Positions 1-9,989 of a stretch of DNA of 64,000 nt are shown here, piece after piece (the stretch's first letter is position 1; the number at the start of each line of letters is the position of its first letter). Below the pieces are notes generated by a model. That model had not been told where the DNA came from. It worked only from the letters and a program-made list of their open reading frames with translations, and did no database searches. Location: contig NZ_UIDD01000004.1 of assembly GCF_900497695.1 (NCBI RefSeq), forward strand, positions 124,001 through 188,000, read 5' to 3'. The stretch is from Pseudomonas wadenswilerensis. GTDB lineage: Bacteria; Pseudomonadota; Gammaproteobacteria; Pseudomonadales; Pseudomonadaceae. The position numbers and the translations under genes were made by a program.

Positions 1-842
1 TGCACGTCCCACAGCGACGACCAGCAACCGACATCGCTCCAGCCCGCCGACAGCGGTACCACGCAGGCGCGCTGGGTCTTCTCCATTACGGCGTAGTCGA
101 TGGAATTGTCCGGGCAGCAGGCGAAGGTGGCTTCGTCGATGCTCAGGTTGTCGCCGTCTTCCGCGCTGCGCTCCAGGGTCAGCAGGCAGGTGTCGTAGAT
201 GTCGGCATCGTGCTTTTTCAGCTCTTCGAGGAAGCGGCTGGCGCGGAACAGGAACATGCCGCTGTTCCAGAAGTAGCCACCCGCCCGCACGAACTCGGTC
301 GCGCGTTTTTCGTCCGGCTTCTCGACAAACTGCGCCACCCGGCTGACGCCTTCGGGCAGCAGTACGTCCTGGCTCGACTTGATGTAGCCGTAGCCGGTTT
401 CCGGCTTGGTCGCCGGGACTCCGAACAGCACCATCTCGCCGCGCTCGGCGGCCACGGTGGCCAGGGCCAGGGCCCGCTGCAGGGCTTTCTGGTCGTTGAT
501 CACATGGTCGGCCGGGAGCACCAGCATCAGCTCGTCACGGCCTTCGTTGACCAGTTTCATCGCGGTCAGCGCCACTGCTGGCGCGGTGTTGCGGCCGAAG
601 GGCTCCATGAGGATGCCCTGGGTTTCGAGTTTCAGGCTTTGCAGCTGCTCGCTGACGATGAACTTGTGGTCCTTGTTGCAGACCACGATGGGGGCGTCCA
701 TGCCGTCGAACACCAGGCGCGAGAGGGTCTGCTGGAACAGGGTGTGTTCGCCGGTCAGGGCCAGGAACTGCTTGGGGAATTGCTTGCGCGACAGGGGCCA
801 CAGACGCGAGCCGCTACCACCGGACAGAATGACTGGAATCAT
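1..842 (-). CDS. algA: AlgA, mannose-6-phosphate isomerase / GDP-mannose pyrophosphorylase (partial, C-terminus off window)
   Basis: Bifunctional enzyme making mannose-6-P from fructose-6-P and then GDP-mannose from mannose-1-P, the first and third steps of alginate precursor synthesis in the cytoplasm. About 280 N-terminal residues are present. They begin MIPVILSGGSGSRLWPLSRK, the nucleotidyltransferase signature loop. The family is about 480 aa, so the C-terminal cupin isomerase domain lies beyond base 1. The start ATG at 842 follows algF after about 33 bp, and this is the last gene of the alginate operon, as in other pseudomonads. Seen: the GMP motif and operon position; known: family function. 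Confidence 0.95.
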   Translation of the reverse strand, partial: MIPVILSGGSGSRLWPLSRKQFPKQFLALTGEHTLFQQTLSRLVFDGMDAPIVVCNKDHKFIVSEQLQSLKLETQGILMEPFGRNTAPAVALTAMKLVNEGRDELMLVLPADHVINDQKALQRALALATVAAERGEMVLFGVPATKPETGYGYIKSSQDVLLPEGVSRVAQFVEKPDEKRATEFVRAGGYFWNSGMFLFRASRFLEELKKHDADIYDTCLLTLERSAEDGDNLSIDEATFACCPDNSIDYAVMEKTQRACVVPLSAGWSDVGCWSSLWDV

Positions 843-875
843 GGGTGTTCTCCAAAAATAGAAATAGGCAGGTGG

Positions 876-1532
876 TTAACGGGTGGATACCGGGCGCTTG
901 ACCCAGACCGGCGACAGGTTGCTGCCGGAGCCGGTGACATACAGCACCGCCGCTTCGCCGCGCTCCAGAGCCACAGGCTTCAGATCGCTGACTTTCTTAT
1001 CGCCTTCATACAGCGCCAGGCTGACCTTGACCGGGTTGATCTCACGCTCGCCACGGGCCTTGGCGGCCACCGGCTTGACCACTTCGGTCTTGCCGTCGGC
1101 GGTCTTCAGGGTCAAAGCCTGGTTACTGAGGTTCTGTACCCGCACCAGGGATTTCTGCTTGTTCTTGAACGGCGGCTCCTCGACCAGCTGCGGCTGGCCC
1201 GAGGTGTTGTTGACCAGGGTGTAGTAGTGATCGGCGGCGAGCTTGACCGGCAGGCTCTGGCTGCCGACCTTGGCGCTGTAATCGCCCTGGGGCATGAAGC
1301 TGAAATCACTGCTGCCCTGGGCGGCCACTTCGTTGATCTGGGTATTGCCGACGCTGGCGCTGACCGGCTGGGCACCGGCGTTGTAGATGCGCACGAAGGT
1401 CGAGCCTTTCGGCGCGGTCGGGCCATACAGCGCGGCGTCGGCGCCGGCCAGGGCTTGCAGCGAGAGCAGGCTCAGACCGGCGGCCAGGGCGCAGGCTTTG
1501 GCGATGCGGAGCTTTTGGGTATGCAAGGTCAT
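876..1532 (-). CDS. algF: AlgF, periplasmic alginate O-acetylation protein
   Basis: Periplasmic protein of 218 aa needed with AlgI, AlgJ and AlgX to O-acetylate polymannuronate. The chosen ATG at 1532 has a GAGGAA ribosome site just upstream. It begins a clear Sec signal peptide (hydrophobic stretch near residues 10-25, cleavage after LQALA). An upstream in-frame start at 1592 would put unrelated residues before the signal peptide and was rejected. It lies between algJ and algA, 13 bp after the algJ stop. No catalytic motif is known for the family; the assignment rests on position and signal peptide. Confidence 0.92.
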   Translation of the reverse strand: MTLHTQKLRIAKACALAAGLSLLSLQALAGADAALYGPTAPKGSTFVRIYNAGAQPVSASVGNTQINEVAAQGSSDFSFMPQGDYSAKVGSQSLPVKLAADHYYTLVNNTSGQPQLVEEPPFKNKQKSLVRVQNLSNQALTLKTADGKTEVVKPVAAKARGEREINPVKVSLALYEGDKKVSDLKPVALERGEAAVLYVTGSGSNLSPVWVKRPVSTR

Positions 1533-1545
1533 GTGCGTTTCCTCT

Positions 1546-2703
1546 TCAGTTTTCCGTCCGATGGGACGACAGGGCCAGGTCTTGATTGGCATTGCGGGTT
1601 TTTTTCAGCTGCGCGATCCACTGCGGATCGAATGCGCTGAGGTCGTTTTTCATTGGCAGATAACGTTCCGGGAACTCCCAGATCAGCACTTGCGGCGCGC
1701 TGTTCTTGAAGGCGTCGGTTTGCAGGTACTTGAGCATCGGCAGCAGCGGGCCATGACCGTCTTCGGCGTAATTGACCACGTCGCTGCGCAGCGCTTGCTG
1801 CAGGGCACCGAGGAAGTTCCAGCTGGGGTTGGCGCTGTAGCTGGTGCCGATCAGTGCCACCGGGATTTCGTTGTCGGCGAACAGTGCGTCGCCGTTTTCA
1901 CCTTCAGCCTGGGCCGGGCGGGTGCTGCGTTGTTGCAGGGTGTCCGGCGGCGGCAGCAGGTTGCTGAACAGTGGGTCGAGCGGCAGGAAGTTGGTCAGGT
2001 CGCCTTTGTACGGCGCGCTCTGGCGCTGTTCGGTGACGAACTGCTGCGGCTCGCCGTTGAGCAGGGTCTGGCGCGCGACGGCGGCGGCCAGGTGCTGGGC
2101 GACCACTTCGGCGCCCATGGGCGTCCAGTGGGTGTCGGTACGCAGGAACACCTGGCCACGGGCCTTGGCCTCCTGCAGCGGCGCCAGCAGGTCGGGGGCG
2201 AACACGCCGGCCTGGCGGGCCTGGGCGTGGAACTCGTTGTACAGGTCGGTGTGCAGGCTGGCCGGGGTCTGTTCGCCGACGTACTCCGGATACAGCCGCG
2301 CCTTGGCCGGCACGATTGCCAGTACCAGCTGTACGCCACGTTGCTGCAGGGTGTCGCGCACACCGCGGATCAGCGCGAGGTTTTCCTGTTCGAACTGGTC
2401 GCTGTTGGCCACCGGCTTGAACTCCTCGTCACTGAACAGCCAGTGCTCGCGGCCCAGTACCACGCCTGGGCGGCCTTCGTTGAACAGCTTGAAATCCAGC
2501 GCCGCCCACAGGTTGGTGCCGATGCGCTTGAGCGGGAACTGCTCGTCGTAGTGGGTCTCGGCGGCCTTGGCCAGCTTGCCGTCGAGGGCGGTCATCTGCG
2601 CGGTGCGCTGGAAGCTGCCCAGGCCGCCCAGCGACCACAGGCCCAGGCCCAGCAACAGGGCGAGGAACAGCAGGGCGTAGAGTTTGCGTAATGATCGGGT
2701 CAT
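1546..2703 (-). CDS. algJ: AlgJ, alginate O-acetyltransferase accessory enzyme
   Basis: 385-aa SGNH-like acetyl-handling protein anchored to the inner membrane by one N-terminal helix (residues about 8-28) with its domain in the periplasm. The visible catalytic signature is DTHWTPMG (Asp-X-His) followed later by LIGTSYSANP, which carries the nucleophilic serine; AlgX has an equivalent arrangement. It is thought to pass acetyl groups from the AlgI channel towards AlgX. The gene follows algI by 11 bp, so the acetylation genes are tightly packed. Confidence 0.95.
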   Translation of the reverse strand: MTRSLRKLYALLFLALLLGLGLWSLGGLGSFQRTAQMTALDGKLAKAAETHYDEQFPLKRIGTNLWAALDFKLFNEGRPGVVLGREHWLFSDEEFKPVANSDQFEQENLALIRGVRDTLQQRGVQLVLAIVPAKARLYPEYVGEQTPASLHTDLYNEFHAQARQAGVFAPDLLAPLQEAKARGQVFLRTDTHWTPMGAEVVAQHLAAAVARQTLLNGEPQQFVTEQRQSAPYKGDLTNFLPLDPLFSNLLPPPDTLQQRSTRPAQAEGENGDALFADNEIPVALIGTSYSANPSWNFLGALQQALRSDVVNYAEDGHGPLLPMLKYLQTDAFKNSAPQVLIWEFPERYLPMKNDLSAFDPQWIAQLKKTRNANQDLALSSHRTEN

Positions 2704-2714
2704 GGTCGGCTCGC

Positions 2715-4172
2715 TCAGAACTGGAAGTAGAGGAACGGCGAGTAGCTTTGCGCCGAGAGCTTGAGGATCGAGGCCACGAACAGCAGCAGCACCAGCGCAC
2801 GGGTGGCGTACAGGCCCCAGTCCAGGCTCAGGCTGCCGTCGGCATGGACCGCCACCGGGCTGGCCTTGGGCTCGGGCCTGGCGTTGCGATAGAAGTCGCG
2901 CAGGCCGAAGTACGCCAGGGTCACGTAGGCCAGTACCAGGGTCGCCACTTGCAGGCCGGTGAGGTTGGCGCGGTTGAGTTCCGACAGCTGCCAGTCACCG
3001 AAGCTGAACATGGCGCCATACATGCGTGCGGCGACGTGCAGGTTCTCGGCGCGGAAGATTACCCAGCCCATCACCACCAGCAGGAAGGTGAAGGCCCAGC
3101 GCACCAGGTTGAAGCGTTGCGGCGCGGCGTTGATGCCCAGGGCCCGTTCGATCGCCAGCCACATGCCATGCCAGGCGCCCCAGACGATGTAGGTGAAGTT
3201 GGCGCCGTGCCACAGGCCGCCCAGGAGCATGGTCAGGAACAGGTTGCGGTAGGTGGCGAAGGTACCGCCGCGGTTACCGCCCAGGGTGATGTACAAGTAG
3301 TCGCGCAGCCAGGTCGACAGGCTGATATGCCAGCGCCGCCAGAACTCGGTGATCGACTGGCTGATGTACGGTTGCTTGAAGTTTTCCATGAAGCGGAAAC
3401 CCATCATCAGGCCCAGGCCGATGGCCATGTCGCTGTAGCCGGAAAAGTCGAAGTACAGCTGCGCGGTGTAGGCCAGGGCGCCGAGCCAGGCGTCGCCGGT
3501 GCTCGGGTTCTGCAGGGCGAAGCAATGGTCGGCGACCACCGCCAGGGTGTCGGCGATGAACACCTTCTTGATGAAGCCCTGCATGAAGCGCGTGCAGCCT
3601 TCGGAGAACTTGTCGAGGGTGTGGGTGCGGTGGTTGAACTGGTCGGCCAGGTCCTTGAAGCGCAGCACGGGGCCGGCGATCAGGTGCGGGAAGATCGCCA
3701 CGAAGGCGGCGAAGTCGATCAGGTTGCGGGTCGCCGGGGTGTCGCCGCGGTACACGTCGATGATGTAGCTGATCGACTCGAAGATATAGAACGAGATCCC
3801 GATCGGCAGCAGCACATGGGTGAGGATGAACGGCTCAAGGCCGAACGAGGTCATGATCGCGTTGATGCTGTCGACGCCGAAATTGGCGTATTTGAAGTAG
3901 CCGAGGATGCACAGGTCGACCCCCACGCCCAGCAGCAGCCAGCGCTGGGCCGGTTTGGTGCGCACGCCGGCGGCGCCGACTTTCAGGCCGATCCAGTAGT
4001 TCCACAGGGTGACCCCGGCGAACAGCGCCAGGAAATCCACCCGCCACCAGGCATAGAACACATAGCTGGCCAGCAGCAACAGGGCGTTGCGATAGCGTTG
4101 CCCGCTCAGGTAGTACAAGCCGAGAAAGATCGGCAGGAACAGGAACAGGAACACGTTGGATGAAAACACCAT
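2715..4172 (-). CDS. algI: AlgI, membrane-bound O-acyltransferase for alginate acetylation
   Basis: 485-aa polytopic MBOAT protein of the inner membrane that moves acetyl groups from the cytoplasm to the periplasmic alginate acetylation machinery. The MBOAT region shows LLGGLWHGANFTYIVWG, with the conserved histidine of the family, and many hydrophobic segments span the whole length. The length is slightly shorter than the roughly 520 aa of P. aeruginosa AlgI. It is separated from algL by about 195 bp containing a REP palindrome, the only long gap inside the operon apart from that between algD and alg8. Confidence 0.96.
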   Translation of the reverse strand: MVFSSNVFLFLFLPIFLGLYYLSGQRYRNALLLLASYVFYAWWRVDFLALFAGVTLWNYWIGLKVGAAGVRTKPAQRWLLLGVGVDLCILGYFKYANFGVDSINAIMTSFGLEPFILTHVLLPIGISFYIFESISYIIDVYRGDTPATRNLIDFAAFVAIFPHLIAGPVLRFKDLADQFNHRTHTLDKFSEGCTRFMQGFIKKVFIADTLAVVADHCFALQNPSTGDAWLGALAYTAQLYFDFSGYSDMAIGLGLMMGFRFMENFKQPYISQSITEFWRRWHISLSTWLRDYLYITLGGNRGGTFATYRNLFLTMLLGGLWHGANFTYIVWGAWHGMWLAIERALGINAAPQRFNLVRWAFTFLLVVMGWVIFRAENLHVAARMYGAMFSFGDWQLSELNRANLTGLQVATLVLAYVTLAYFGLRDFYRNARPEPKASPVAVHADGSLSLDWGLYATRALVLLLFVASILKLSAQSYSPFLYFQF

Positions 4173-4271
4173 CCCGATCTCTCCTTGTCGTTATCAACCG
4201 GGGCAACAGCCCCCCAAACCCCCCGTGAAACCTCCCGGGAGAAACCAGATCAAATCTTTGCCTTGCACCAA

Positions 4272-4355
4272 CCCTGTGGGAGCTGGCTTGCCAGCGAGGC
4301 GTCGTATCTGACACACCGCGGTGTTCCGATCGCTGGCAAGCCAGCTCCCACAGGG
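4272..4355. repeat. REP inverted pair inside the alginate operon (algL-algI gap)
   Basis: Two REP units face each other. The left arm (4272-4297) reads through GTGGGAGCTGGCTTGCCAGC and the right arm (4330-4355) is its complement, with a spacer of about 32 bases. The transcript could form a long hairpin between the algL stop and the algI start. Related units recur at about ten other places in this window. Confidence 0.9.
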
Positions 4356-4368
4356 ACAATGCAGATCC

Positions 4369-5493
4369 TTACTTTTTCTGTTCGGCCTGCGGGTCGTAGA
4401 CCCGGGTCAGGTCGCCGCCCAGGCGGAAGCTCTTGAACGGCTGCATGTCGTGCTTGCGCCCGAGCACGTCGCTGTTGCAGCGGTAGAGGCTGCACCAGGG
4501 TTCGAGCCAGGCGTATTTGCTGTCGATCTTCAGGTCGTCCATGTCCTGTTTCTCGCCGTTTTTGGCTTTGAACGGGCTCGGGTCTTTGGCGCCGGCCAGC
4601 ACCCGATCACCCAGGCGCTTGAGCGCGCCGTTGTTCTCGGGACGCACATCGACGCCGTTGGCCTGGGCGAAGCTGGCGATCATCGCCAGCGGCGGCAGGG
4701 CATAGTTGTGGTAGGCCAGGGCGCGCTGCTTGCGCTTGAGCTCGTTGGGCAGGAAGCCCTGGGCGTCGACCTGGTTGGCGGCTACCCGGTATTCCTTCAG
4801 CGACCAGTCGAACAGGTCGCGGCGGTCAGTGGCGACGGCGGTAGCCATCACCGACCAGGCCGCCCAGTACGAGTGGTTGTTGATCTTCTCCAGCGGCAGG
4901 TCGCTCCAGTCCTTGACCACCTGATCGGCCAGGCGCCCGAACCATTTCTCGATCAGCTCGGCCTGCTGCTGGTGCGCCGCCAGGGGCTGCGAGTTGGAGA
5001 ACTTCAGGCGCAGCCAGGCCGAGCTCAGGCTGCCCAGCGCCCATTTGCGCATCGACTTGCCGGTGTGGTTGTAGTCGGTGGACATCAGCGCATCGGCGCT
5101 GGCCCAGCTGCTCAGCCACTCGAGGGTGCAGTCGAGCTGCTGTGGGCGGCCGTCGCGCATGTACTGCATGACCTGCTTGCTGACCCCGCGCTCAAGGGTG
5201 GTGATGTTCGCGGTGGAGTCGCGGAAGGCTTTTTCCGAGGCTTTGTTCAGGGTCGCGCGGGACTTGTCCGAGCCTTCGTACTTGCTGCGAAACTGCAGCT
5301 TGCCGGTGTAGGGCCGGGGGATGGCTTCGCACTTGAAGTCGCTGTCGCCGGTCTTGAGTTTCTCGATCCCGGCGTAATAGCCCTGGGGGGGGACCAGCCC
5401 GGCGGCCTGCGCGGCCGAGCCGAACAGGGCCAGAGCCAGTGCGAGCACCTTGAAGCAGCCCGCTCCCGCAGGGGATGTGCTGAATGTGTTCAT
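4369..5493 (-). CDS. algL: AlgL, periplasmic alginate lyase
   Basis: 374-aa poly(beta-D-mannuronate) lyase that clears stray alginate from the periplasm by beta-elimination. The active-site signature NNHSYWAAW is present near residue 200. A signal peptide runs through [15 protein letters not shown]. The ATG at 5493 was chosen over an upstream in-frame start at 5628 because the latter lies inside algX and precedes the signal peptide. It sits 7 bp after the algX stop. Confidence 0.95.
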   Translation of the reverse strand: MNTFSTSPAGAGCFKVLALALALFGSAAQAAGLVPPQGYYAGIEKLKTGDSDFKCEAIPRPYTGKLQFRSKYEGSDKSRATLNKASEKAFRDSTANITTLERGVSKQVMQYMRDGRPQQLDCTLEWLSSWASADALMSTDYNHTGKSMRKWALGSLSSAWLRLKFSNSQPLAAHQQQAELIEKWFGRLADQVVKDWSDLPLEKINNHSYWAAWSVMATAVATDRRDLFDWSLKEYRVAANQVDAQGFLPNELKRKQRALAYHNYALPPLAMIASFAQANGVDVRPENNGALKRLGDRVLAGAKDPSPFKAKNGEKQDMDDLKIDSKYAWLEPWCSLYRCNSDVLGRKHDMQPFKSFRLGGDLTRVYDPQAEQKK

Positions 5494-5500
5494 AAGCACC

Positions 5501-6910
5501 TCAGTTTCGTTTGCACAGCGTGGCTGCGACTTTCTGGCTGCCGCTTTCCGGCCCCTGGACTTCGACAGCGAGCAGGGTCTGGGCAGCCCAGTCCTCATCC
5601 TCGCGCAGCTCGAAGGCGAAGCGGCCATCGGTGTCGGCGGTTTCCGGCTTCTCGATCTTCAGGTCTTCGTGACGACCGTTCAGGTACCAGAGGGTGGCTT
5701 GCAGGGTCTTGACCGACTTGTCTTCGAACTGGATATCCAGTTGATGACGGCCATTGGTCAGGTCCTTGATCACGCCATTGCGGCCGTTGACCATCAGTTC
5801 GTTCTTGCCCGGCTTGAGTGCGGTGTTGGCGCTCAACTGCGCAGGCTTGCCTTCACAACCGTTGTCGATCAGGGCGAGCATCTGCCGCCAGATGGTTTCC
5901 TGGTCCAGGCGGTACAGCGGCGAGAACTCCCAGATGAGGATCTTCGGCGGGTTTTTCTGGAAGTCTTCGCTGCCCAGGTACTGGATCATCGAGCCTTCCA
6001 GGCCGCCGCCAGGGAAGGCGACGTTGAGCACGTCGGCGCCGATGTATTGCTCGAGGAAGCCCGAGAAGTTGTAGTTCTTGCCGCTGTGGCTGGTGCCGAC
6101 CAGGGTGATCTGCGGGTTACCGGAGTCGCCGAACAGGTCGCCGCTGCCACTCTCGCCCTTGGGCTCGGTGACGAACTGGTCCATGTACTGCACCGCGTAG
6201 CTGGTGCCGCACAGTTGCCCGGCGACGTTGTGCAGGGTGCCGGTCTTGCCCATGCGCCCGGACTTGTGGCTTTCGAACTCGCGCTTGGGCACGTCGGCGA
6301 AGGCCGCCATCTTGTGCACGCTGTCGGCGACGATCTTCGCCGCGCGCTCGGCGCCGTACGGCGTCCAGTGCTGGTCGCCGCGGAAGTAGAAATCCTTGCC
6401 CTGGTCGGCGGCGGCCAACTGTTCGTTGGTCAGCGGCGACAGGTCGGGCACGGTGTAGCCCATCTTGCTGAAGCGCCCGAGCATGGCCTGGTAGTTCTGC
6501 AGCGCCTTGGCGTAGTTGAACGCGGCCTTGTCGGCGGGCTTGAGCATGTTGCGGTTCACCAGGCCGCGGGTTGGCTGGTAGACCACCACCAGTTCCACGC
6601 CCTTGGCCTTGAACGCATCGTGCAACTGCTGCAGGCGGCGGTAGCCGGCTGGCGTGGTGTCGAACTCGGTGCGCAGGTCTTCGCGGGTACGGAACAGCCA
6701 GTCGCCCTGGGCTTGCACCAGGGTGGTGAAGTTCTGCTGGTAGCGGGTGGTGTAGCGGCTGGCGTCGTGGGCCTCCGGGCACAGCTGGCAGCACGGCTCG
6801 GCGCTGAAGCTTGGCGCCTGGACCTGCTCGGCCGACGCCTGGGCACTGATGGCGAGCAGGGCGGCGGCAAGTCCGGAAAGGCTCAGCAGCTTGGTCAGTT
6901 GTGGTTGCAT
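5501..6910 (-). CDS. algX: AlgX, terminal alginate O-acetyltransferase
   Basis: 469-aa periplasmic protein that acetylates mannuronate residues and is part of the trans-envelope alginate complex. The N-terminal SGNH-like domain shows the Asp-X-His pair in GDQHWTPYG and the serine in LVGTSHSG. The C-terminal part is the carbohydrate-binding module. The signal peptide ends near [11 protein letters not shown]. It is preceded 13 bp upstream by algG and followed 7 bp later by algL. Confidence 0.95.
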   Translation of the reverse strand: MQPQLTKLLSLSGLAAALLAISAQASAEQVQAPSFSAEPCCQLCPEAHDASRYTTRYQQNFTTLVQAQGDWLFRTREDLRTEFDTTPAGYRRLQQLHDAFKAKGVELVVVYQPTRGLVNRNMLKPADKAAFNYAKALQNYQAMLGRFSKMGYTVPDLSPLTNEQLAAADQGKDFYFRGDQHWTPYGAERAAKIVADSVHKMAAFADVPKREFESHKSGRMGKTGTLHNVAGQLCGTSYAVQYMDQFVTEPKGESGSGDLFGDSGNPQITLVGTSHSGKNYNFSGFLEQYIGADVLNVAFPGGGLEGSMIQYLGSEDFQKNPPKILIWEFSPLYRLDQETIWRQMLALIDNGCEGKPAQLSANTALKPGKNELMVNGRNGVIKDLTNGRHQLDIQFEDKSVKTLQATLWYLNGRHEDLKIEKPETADTDGRFAFELREDEDWAAQTLLAVEVQGPESGSQKVAATLCKRN

Positions 6911-6923
6911 AGAATTGGCTTCC

Positions 6924-8489
6924 TCAGTCCAGCATTTCGGTCTGGCGCTCGACCGGATCGATCAGCACGGCTTTGCCCTGGCGCACCATCAGGTCGAGAA
7001 TCTCGTCCTGACGCTCGCCCAGTACCCCGGAGAAACTGATGCCGCTGGCCTTGCTCGGGGCCAGCATCGAGACCCGGTACAGCTCCACGCTCAGCGGCGA
7101 GTCGATCGACAGCGGGCCGCTGCCGTTGGCTGCCAGCTCACCGCCGACGACGATCAGCGAGACCTTGGTGTCGAACGGATCGAGGGCGATGTCGCGGTCG
7201 GTTTCGGACAGGTCCTTGATGTGCCCGTAGACCCCGACCAGGCCGTTGGCCATGGCGATGTTCTCGTACAGGCGGATGTTCACGCTGTTGCGCACACGGA
7301 TGCCGTGGCGGCGGTTGCTGATCAGCTTGTTGCCCCAGATCAGGTTGTCGCCGCTCTCGTACAGGGTGATGCCGTCGGTGTGGTTGCGGTAGATCTCGTT
7401 GTAGGCGATCAGGTTGTTGACGCTGTTACGGTCGATCACCACGCCCGAGAGCTTGTTGTCATAGCTCTTGTTGTTGATGATCCAGCTGTCGTTGACTTCG
7501 CGCGAGACGATGATGCCGTGCTTCTTCTTGGTCCCGTACACGGTGTTGCCGGCGATGATCAGCCGGTGCGAACGGTCGTGGGGGTCGATGCCATAGACGA
7601 TGTTGTCGCGGTAGGTACTGTCCTTGACCACGAAGTCGCTGGTCTCGTAGCAGTAGAAGCCGTACCACATGTCGCTGAACTCGGAGCCGATGATCCAGCC
7701 GGTGGGTTCCGGGCGGCCCATCTGCTTGGCCATGTTCGGCGTGTACTGCGAGATGCTCACGCCGTAGGACTTGCTCTTGGCGTAGCCGAAGCTGGCCATC
7801 TTGCTGTTGACGATGTAGGTCTCGGTGCCACCCCACGACAGCAGGAACGGGCGAAACTCCTTGGGCGAGCGGAAGGTCGCCGGGCCGTTGTCCTTCTCGC
7901 GCCAGCCGGTCACTCGGGTGTCGCTGACGAACAGCTTGCCGTCATTGACCAGGAACGCGCCGCCTTCCTGGGACAGGCGCAGTTCTTTGACCTTGGCGTC
8001 GATCTCCAGCACGCCTTTTTGCCCGACCACGATCGGCAGGCGCGCCAGGTACACGCCCGGTGCGGTTTCGCGCAGGTACTGGCTGGGCACCTGCTTGCTC
8101 AGCTCGGTGAAGTCGACATGGCCGTCGTCGATGAAGATCGCCTGGGGAATGCCATGCTGGCGCGCCACCCATTCGGCCATCTTGTTGTCACCGCCGATGA
8201 ACTCCTTGAGGCTGTTTTCCTGGAGCATGCGCCGGACCGAGACCTTGCCCTTGCGCTTACGGTCGATCTTGTTCTGCACGGCATCGTAGGTGTAGCCAGA
8301 CAGGTCCGGCAGGGTCGGCGCCGGGATCTGCAGCGGCTCGATCGGCGCGCTGCTGACCGTGTAGGTCTTGGCCTGCTGCAGCTCCTTGGCCACCGGCGTC
8401 GGCGCCTGGCCGTTGGCCAGGGCGATGCTGCTGGCCAGCAGCAGGGTGCCGGCCAATAGGGCGTGGAGCTTGTTCGGTTGATGGCTCAT
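6924..8489 (-). CDS. algG: AlgG, poly(beta-D-mannuronate) C5-epimerase
   Basis: 521-aa periplasmic right-handed beta-helix enzyme that converts D-mannuronate to L-guluronate in the polymer. The catalytic DPHDR signature is visible (YGIDPHDRSHRLIIAG), within a run of parallel beta-helix repeats such as NTVYGTKKKHGIIV and NKSYDNKLSGVVID. The signal peptide ends near SSIALANG. The length is close to the 540-aa P. aeruginosa protein. It is 18 bp downstream of algE. Confidence 0.96.
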   Translation of the reverse strand: MSHQPNKLHALLAGTLLLASSIALANGQAPTPVAKELQQAKTYTVSSAPIEPLQIPAPTLPDLSGYTYDAVQNKIDRKRKGKVSVRRMLQENSLKEFIGGDNKMAEWVARQHGIPQAIFIDDGHVDFTELSKQVPSQYLRETAPGVYLARLPIVVGQKGVLEIDAKVKELRLSQEGGAFLVNDGKLFVSDTRVTGWREKDNGPATFRSPKEFRPFLLSWGGTETYIVNSKMASFGYAKSKSYGVSISQYTPNMAKQMGRPEPTGWIIGSEFSDMWYGFYCYETSDFVVKDSTYRDNIVYGIDPHDRSHRLIIAGNTVYGTKKKHGIIVSREVNDSWIINNKSYDNKLSGVVIDRNSVNNLIAYNEIYRNHTDGITLYESGDNLIWGNKLISNRRHGIRVRNSVNIRLYENIAMANGLVGVYGHIKDLSETDRDIALDPFDTKVSLIVVGGELAANGSGPLSIDSPLSVELYRVSMLAPSKASGISFSGVLGERQDEILDLMVRQGKAVLIDPVERQTEMLD

Positions 8490-8507
8490 TTCATTGCACC
8501 CCAGGCG

Positions 8508-9989
8508 TCAGAAGCGCCAGATCACGTCGACGAAAGCGCGGTGCATGTAGGAGTCCGCTTCCTTGCCATAGGCATCACCGGGCTTGAACACGCCGCCACG
8601 GAAACGCACCAGCGCCGACGGCTCGTCGATCGACTGGCTCAGTGCCGCCGGCAACAGGCCCTGCTTGAAGTACTTGGTGACCACCAGGTCCATCTCCTGG
8701 CCGAGGTCTTTCTCGCCCTGGATCAGCGGCCGGTTGATGCCGTTGTCCTCGACCACGGCGTTGATGCCGCTGCTGCCGATGTTCTGGTCGCCATCGACGC
8801 GCCAGAACTTGTGGTAGATCAGGCTGGCGTCATAGTCGTCGCGCAGTTGCCAGGAGGTGAACAGGGTCGCCGCCTGCAAATTGCCCAGTTCGCCACGGAA
8901 GGCCTCGCCGAAGCGGTGCACGCGCGAGCGGGTGCCGGTGAAGTTGGAGCGGTTGCTCTCAAGGCCGGTCTGCTCGTAGTTGCCCGAGCCGTCGCTGCCA
9001 CCGCCGCCACTGCCACGGGCATAGGCGGCGCCGACCTGCCAGTTGGGGTCGAGGCGCAGGCGGATGCCGAGGTCGGTGGCCCAGGCATTGACGTCGCCGC
9101 TGTGCTTGCCGCTGGCCACTTGCTCGCCATTGACCGTGGTGCTGCTGAGGCTGTCGCGATCGCCGGTCAGCCAGGTCATGCTGCCCCAGTAATTGACGCG
9201 GTTCTGGTTGCGCCAGTTATAGGCGTCGCTGTTGGCTTCCAGGCCCAGCCAGGTGAGGTCGCCGGTGCGGGTCTTGTCCAGGGCGTCGACGGTTTCGCCA
9301 GGGTTTTTCAGGTTGCCGTCGTCGTGGGTGTGGTGGGCGCGCAGGCCGACCCAGTGGCCGGGGGTCCACTGCGTGGCGACGTCGCCGTAGAGGTGCAGGC
9401 GGTCCTTGTCTTCCGGGGCCAGCTCGGTAAGGTCGGTGCGGTACTCGCTGAAGCGCTCGGCCACGCCCAGGTTGGCGCGCAGCAGGGTGGTGTCGAAGGT
9501 CCAGTTCAGCGCTTCGATGTTGGTGTCGCGCCACATGCCATCGTCGTTGCGCAGGCGTTGGCGGCCGAAGCGCAGCTGCTCGCCGGGGTAAGCGGTCAGG
9601 CCGCTGTAGCCGACCCAGAATTCGCGCATGGCCAGGTAGCTTTTGTCCGCTTCGCGGCCATTGGCACGACCGCTGTCGGACTCGGCTTCGTCGCCGGACT
9701 GGCGCAGGGTGTCGGTCTCGATGATGTCGGTGGCCGCCACCGCCTGGCCCATGGCGAAGGCGCTCCAGTTGCCGCGCTCGCCGTACACCCAGGGGCGCAG
9801 GTCCAGGCCCAGGCCGTTGACGTCACCGCCGGAGCGGGTGCCCAGGTCACGGTCGTCTTCGGATTGGCCGGTGATTTTCACGTCCAGGCCGAAGTTCTTT
9901 TCAGCAGTCATCGCCGCCAGGGTCGGGCACGACCAGAGCAGGGCGAAGCCCAGACCTACGCCTGCTTTCATCCACGGATTGAGTGTCAT
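8508..9989 (-). CDS. algE: AlgE, outer-membrane alginate export porin
   Basis: 493-aa outer-membrane beta-barrel that exports alginate. The signal peptide ends near [10 protein letters not shown]. The body has the alternating aromatic and charged pattern of barrel strands. The final residue is Phe (VDVIWRF), as expected for recognition by the BAM machinery. The start overlaps the algK stop by four bases (ATGA), implying translational coupling with its lipoprotein partner AlgK. Confidence 0.95.
   Translation of the reverse strand: MTLNPWMKAGVGLGFALLWSCPTLAAMTAEKNFGLDVKITGQSEDDRDLGTRSGGDVNGLGLDLRPWVYGERGNWSAFAMGQAVAATDIIETDTLRQSGDEAESDSGRANGREADKSYLAMREFWVGYSGLTAYPGEQLRFGRQRLRNDDGMWRDTNIEALNWTFDTTLLRANLGVAERFSEYRTDLTELAPEDKDRLHLYGDVATQWTPGHWVGLRAHHTHDDGNLKNPGETVDALDKTRTGDLTWLGLEANSDAYNWRNQNRVNYWGSMTWLTGDRDSLSSTTVNGEQVASGKHSGDVNAWATDLGIRLRLDPNWQVGAAYARGSGGGGSDGSGNYEQTGLESNRSNFTGTRSRVHRFGEAFRGELGNLQAATLFTSWQLRDDYDASLIYHKFWRVDGDQNIGSSGINAVVEDNGINRPLIQGEKDLGQEMDLVVTKYFKQGLLPAALSQSIDEPSALVRFRGGVFKPGDAYGKEADSYMHRAFVDVIWRF

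Noticed and set aside
2691..4163. 490-codon open frame on the plus strand opposite algI
   Set aside because: It is antisense to a certain gene, has no ribosome site and encodes a low-complexity Gln/His/Arg-rich product typical of GC-rich shadow frames.
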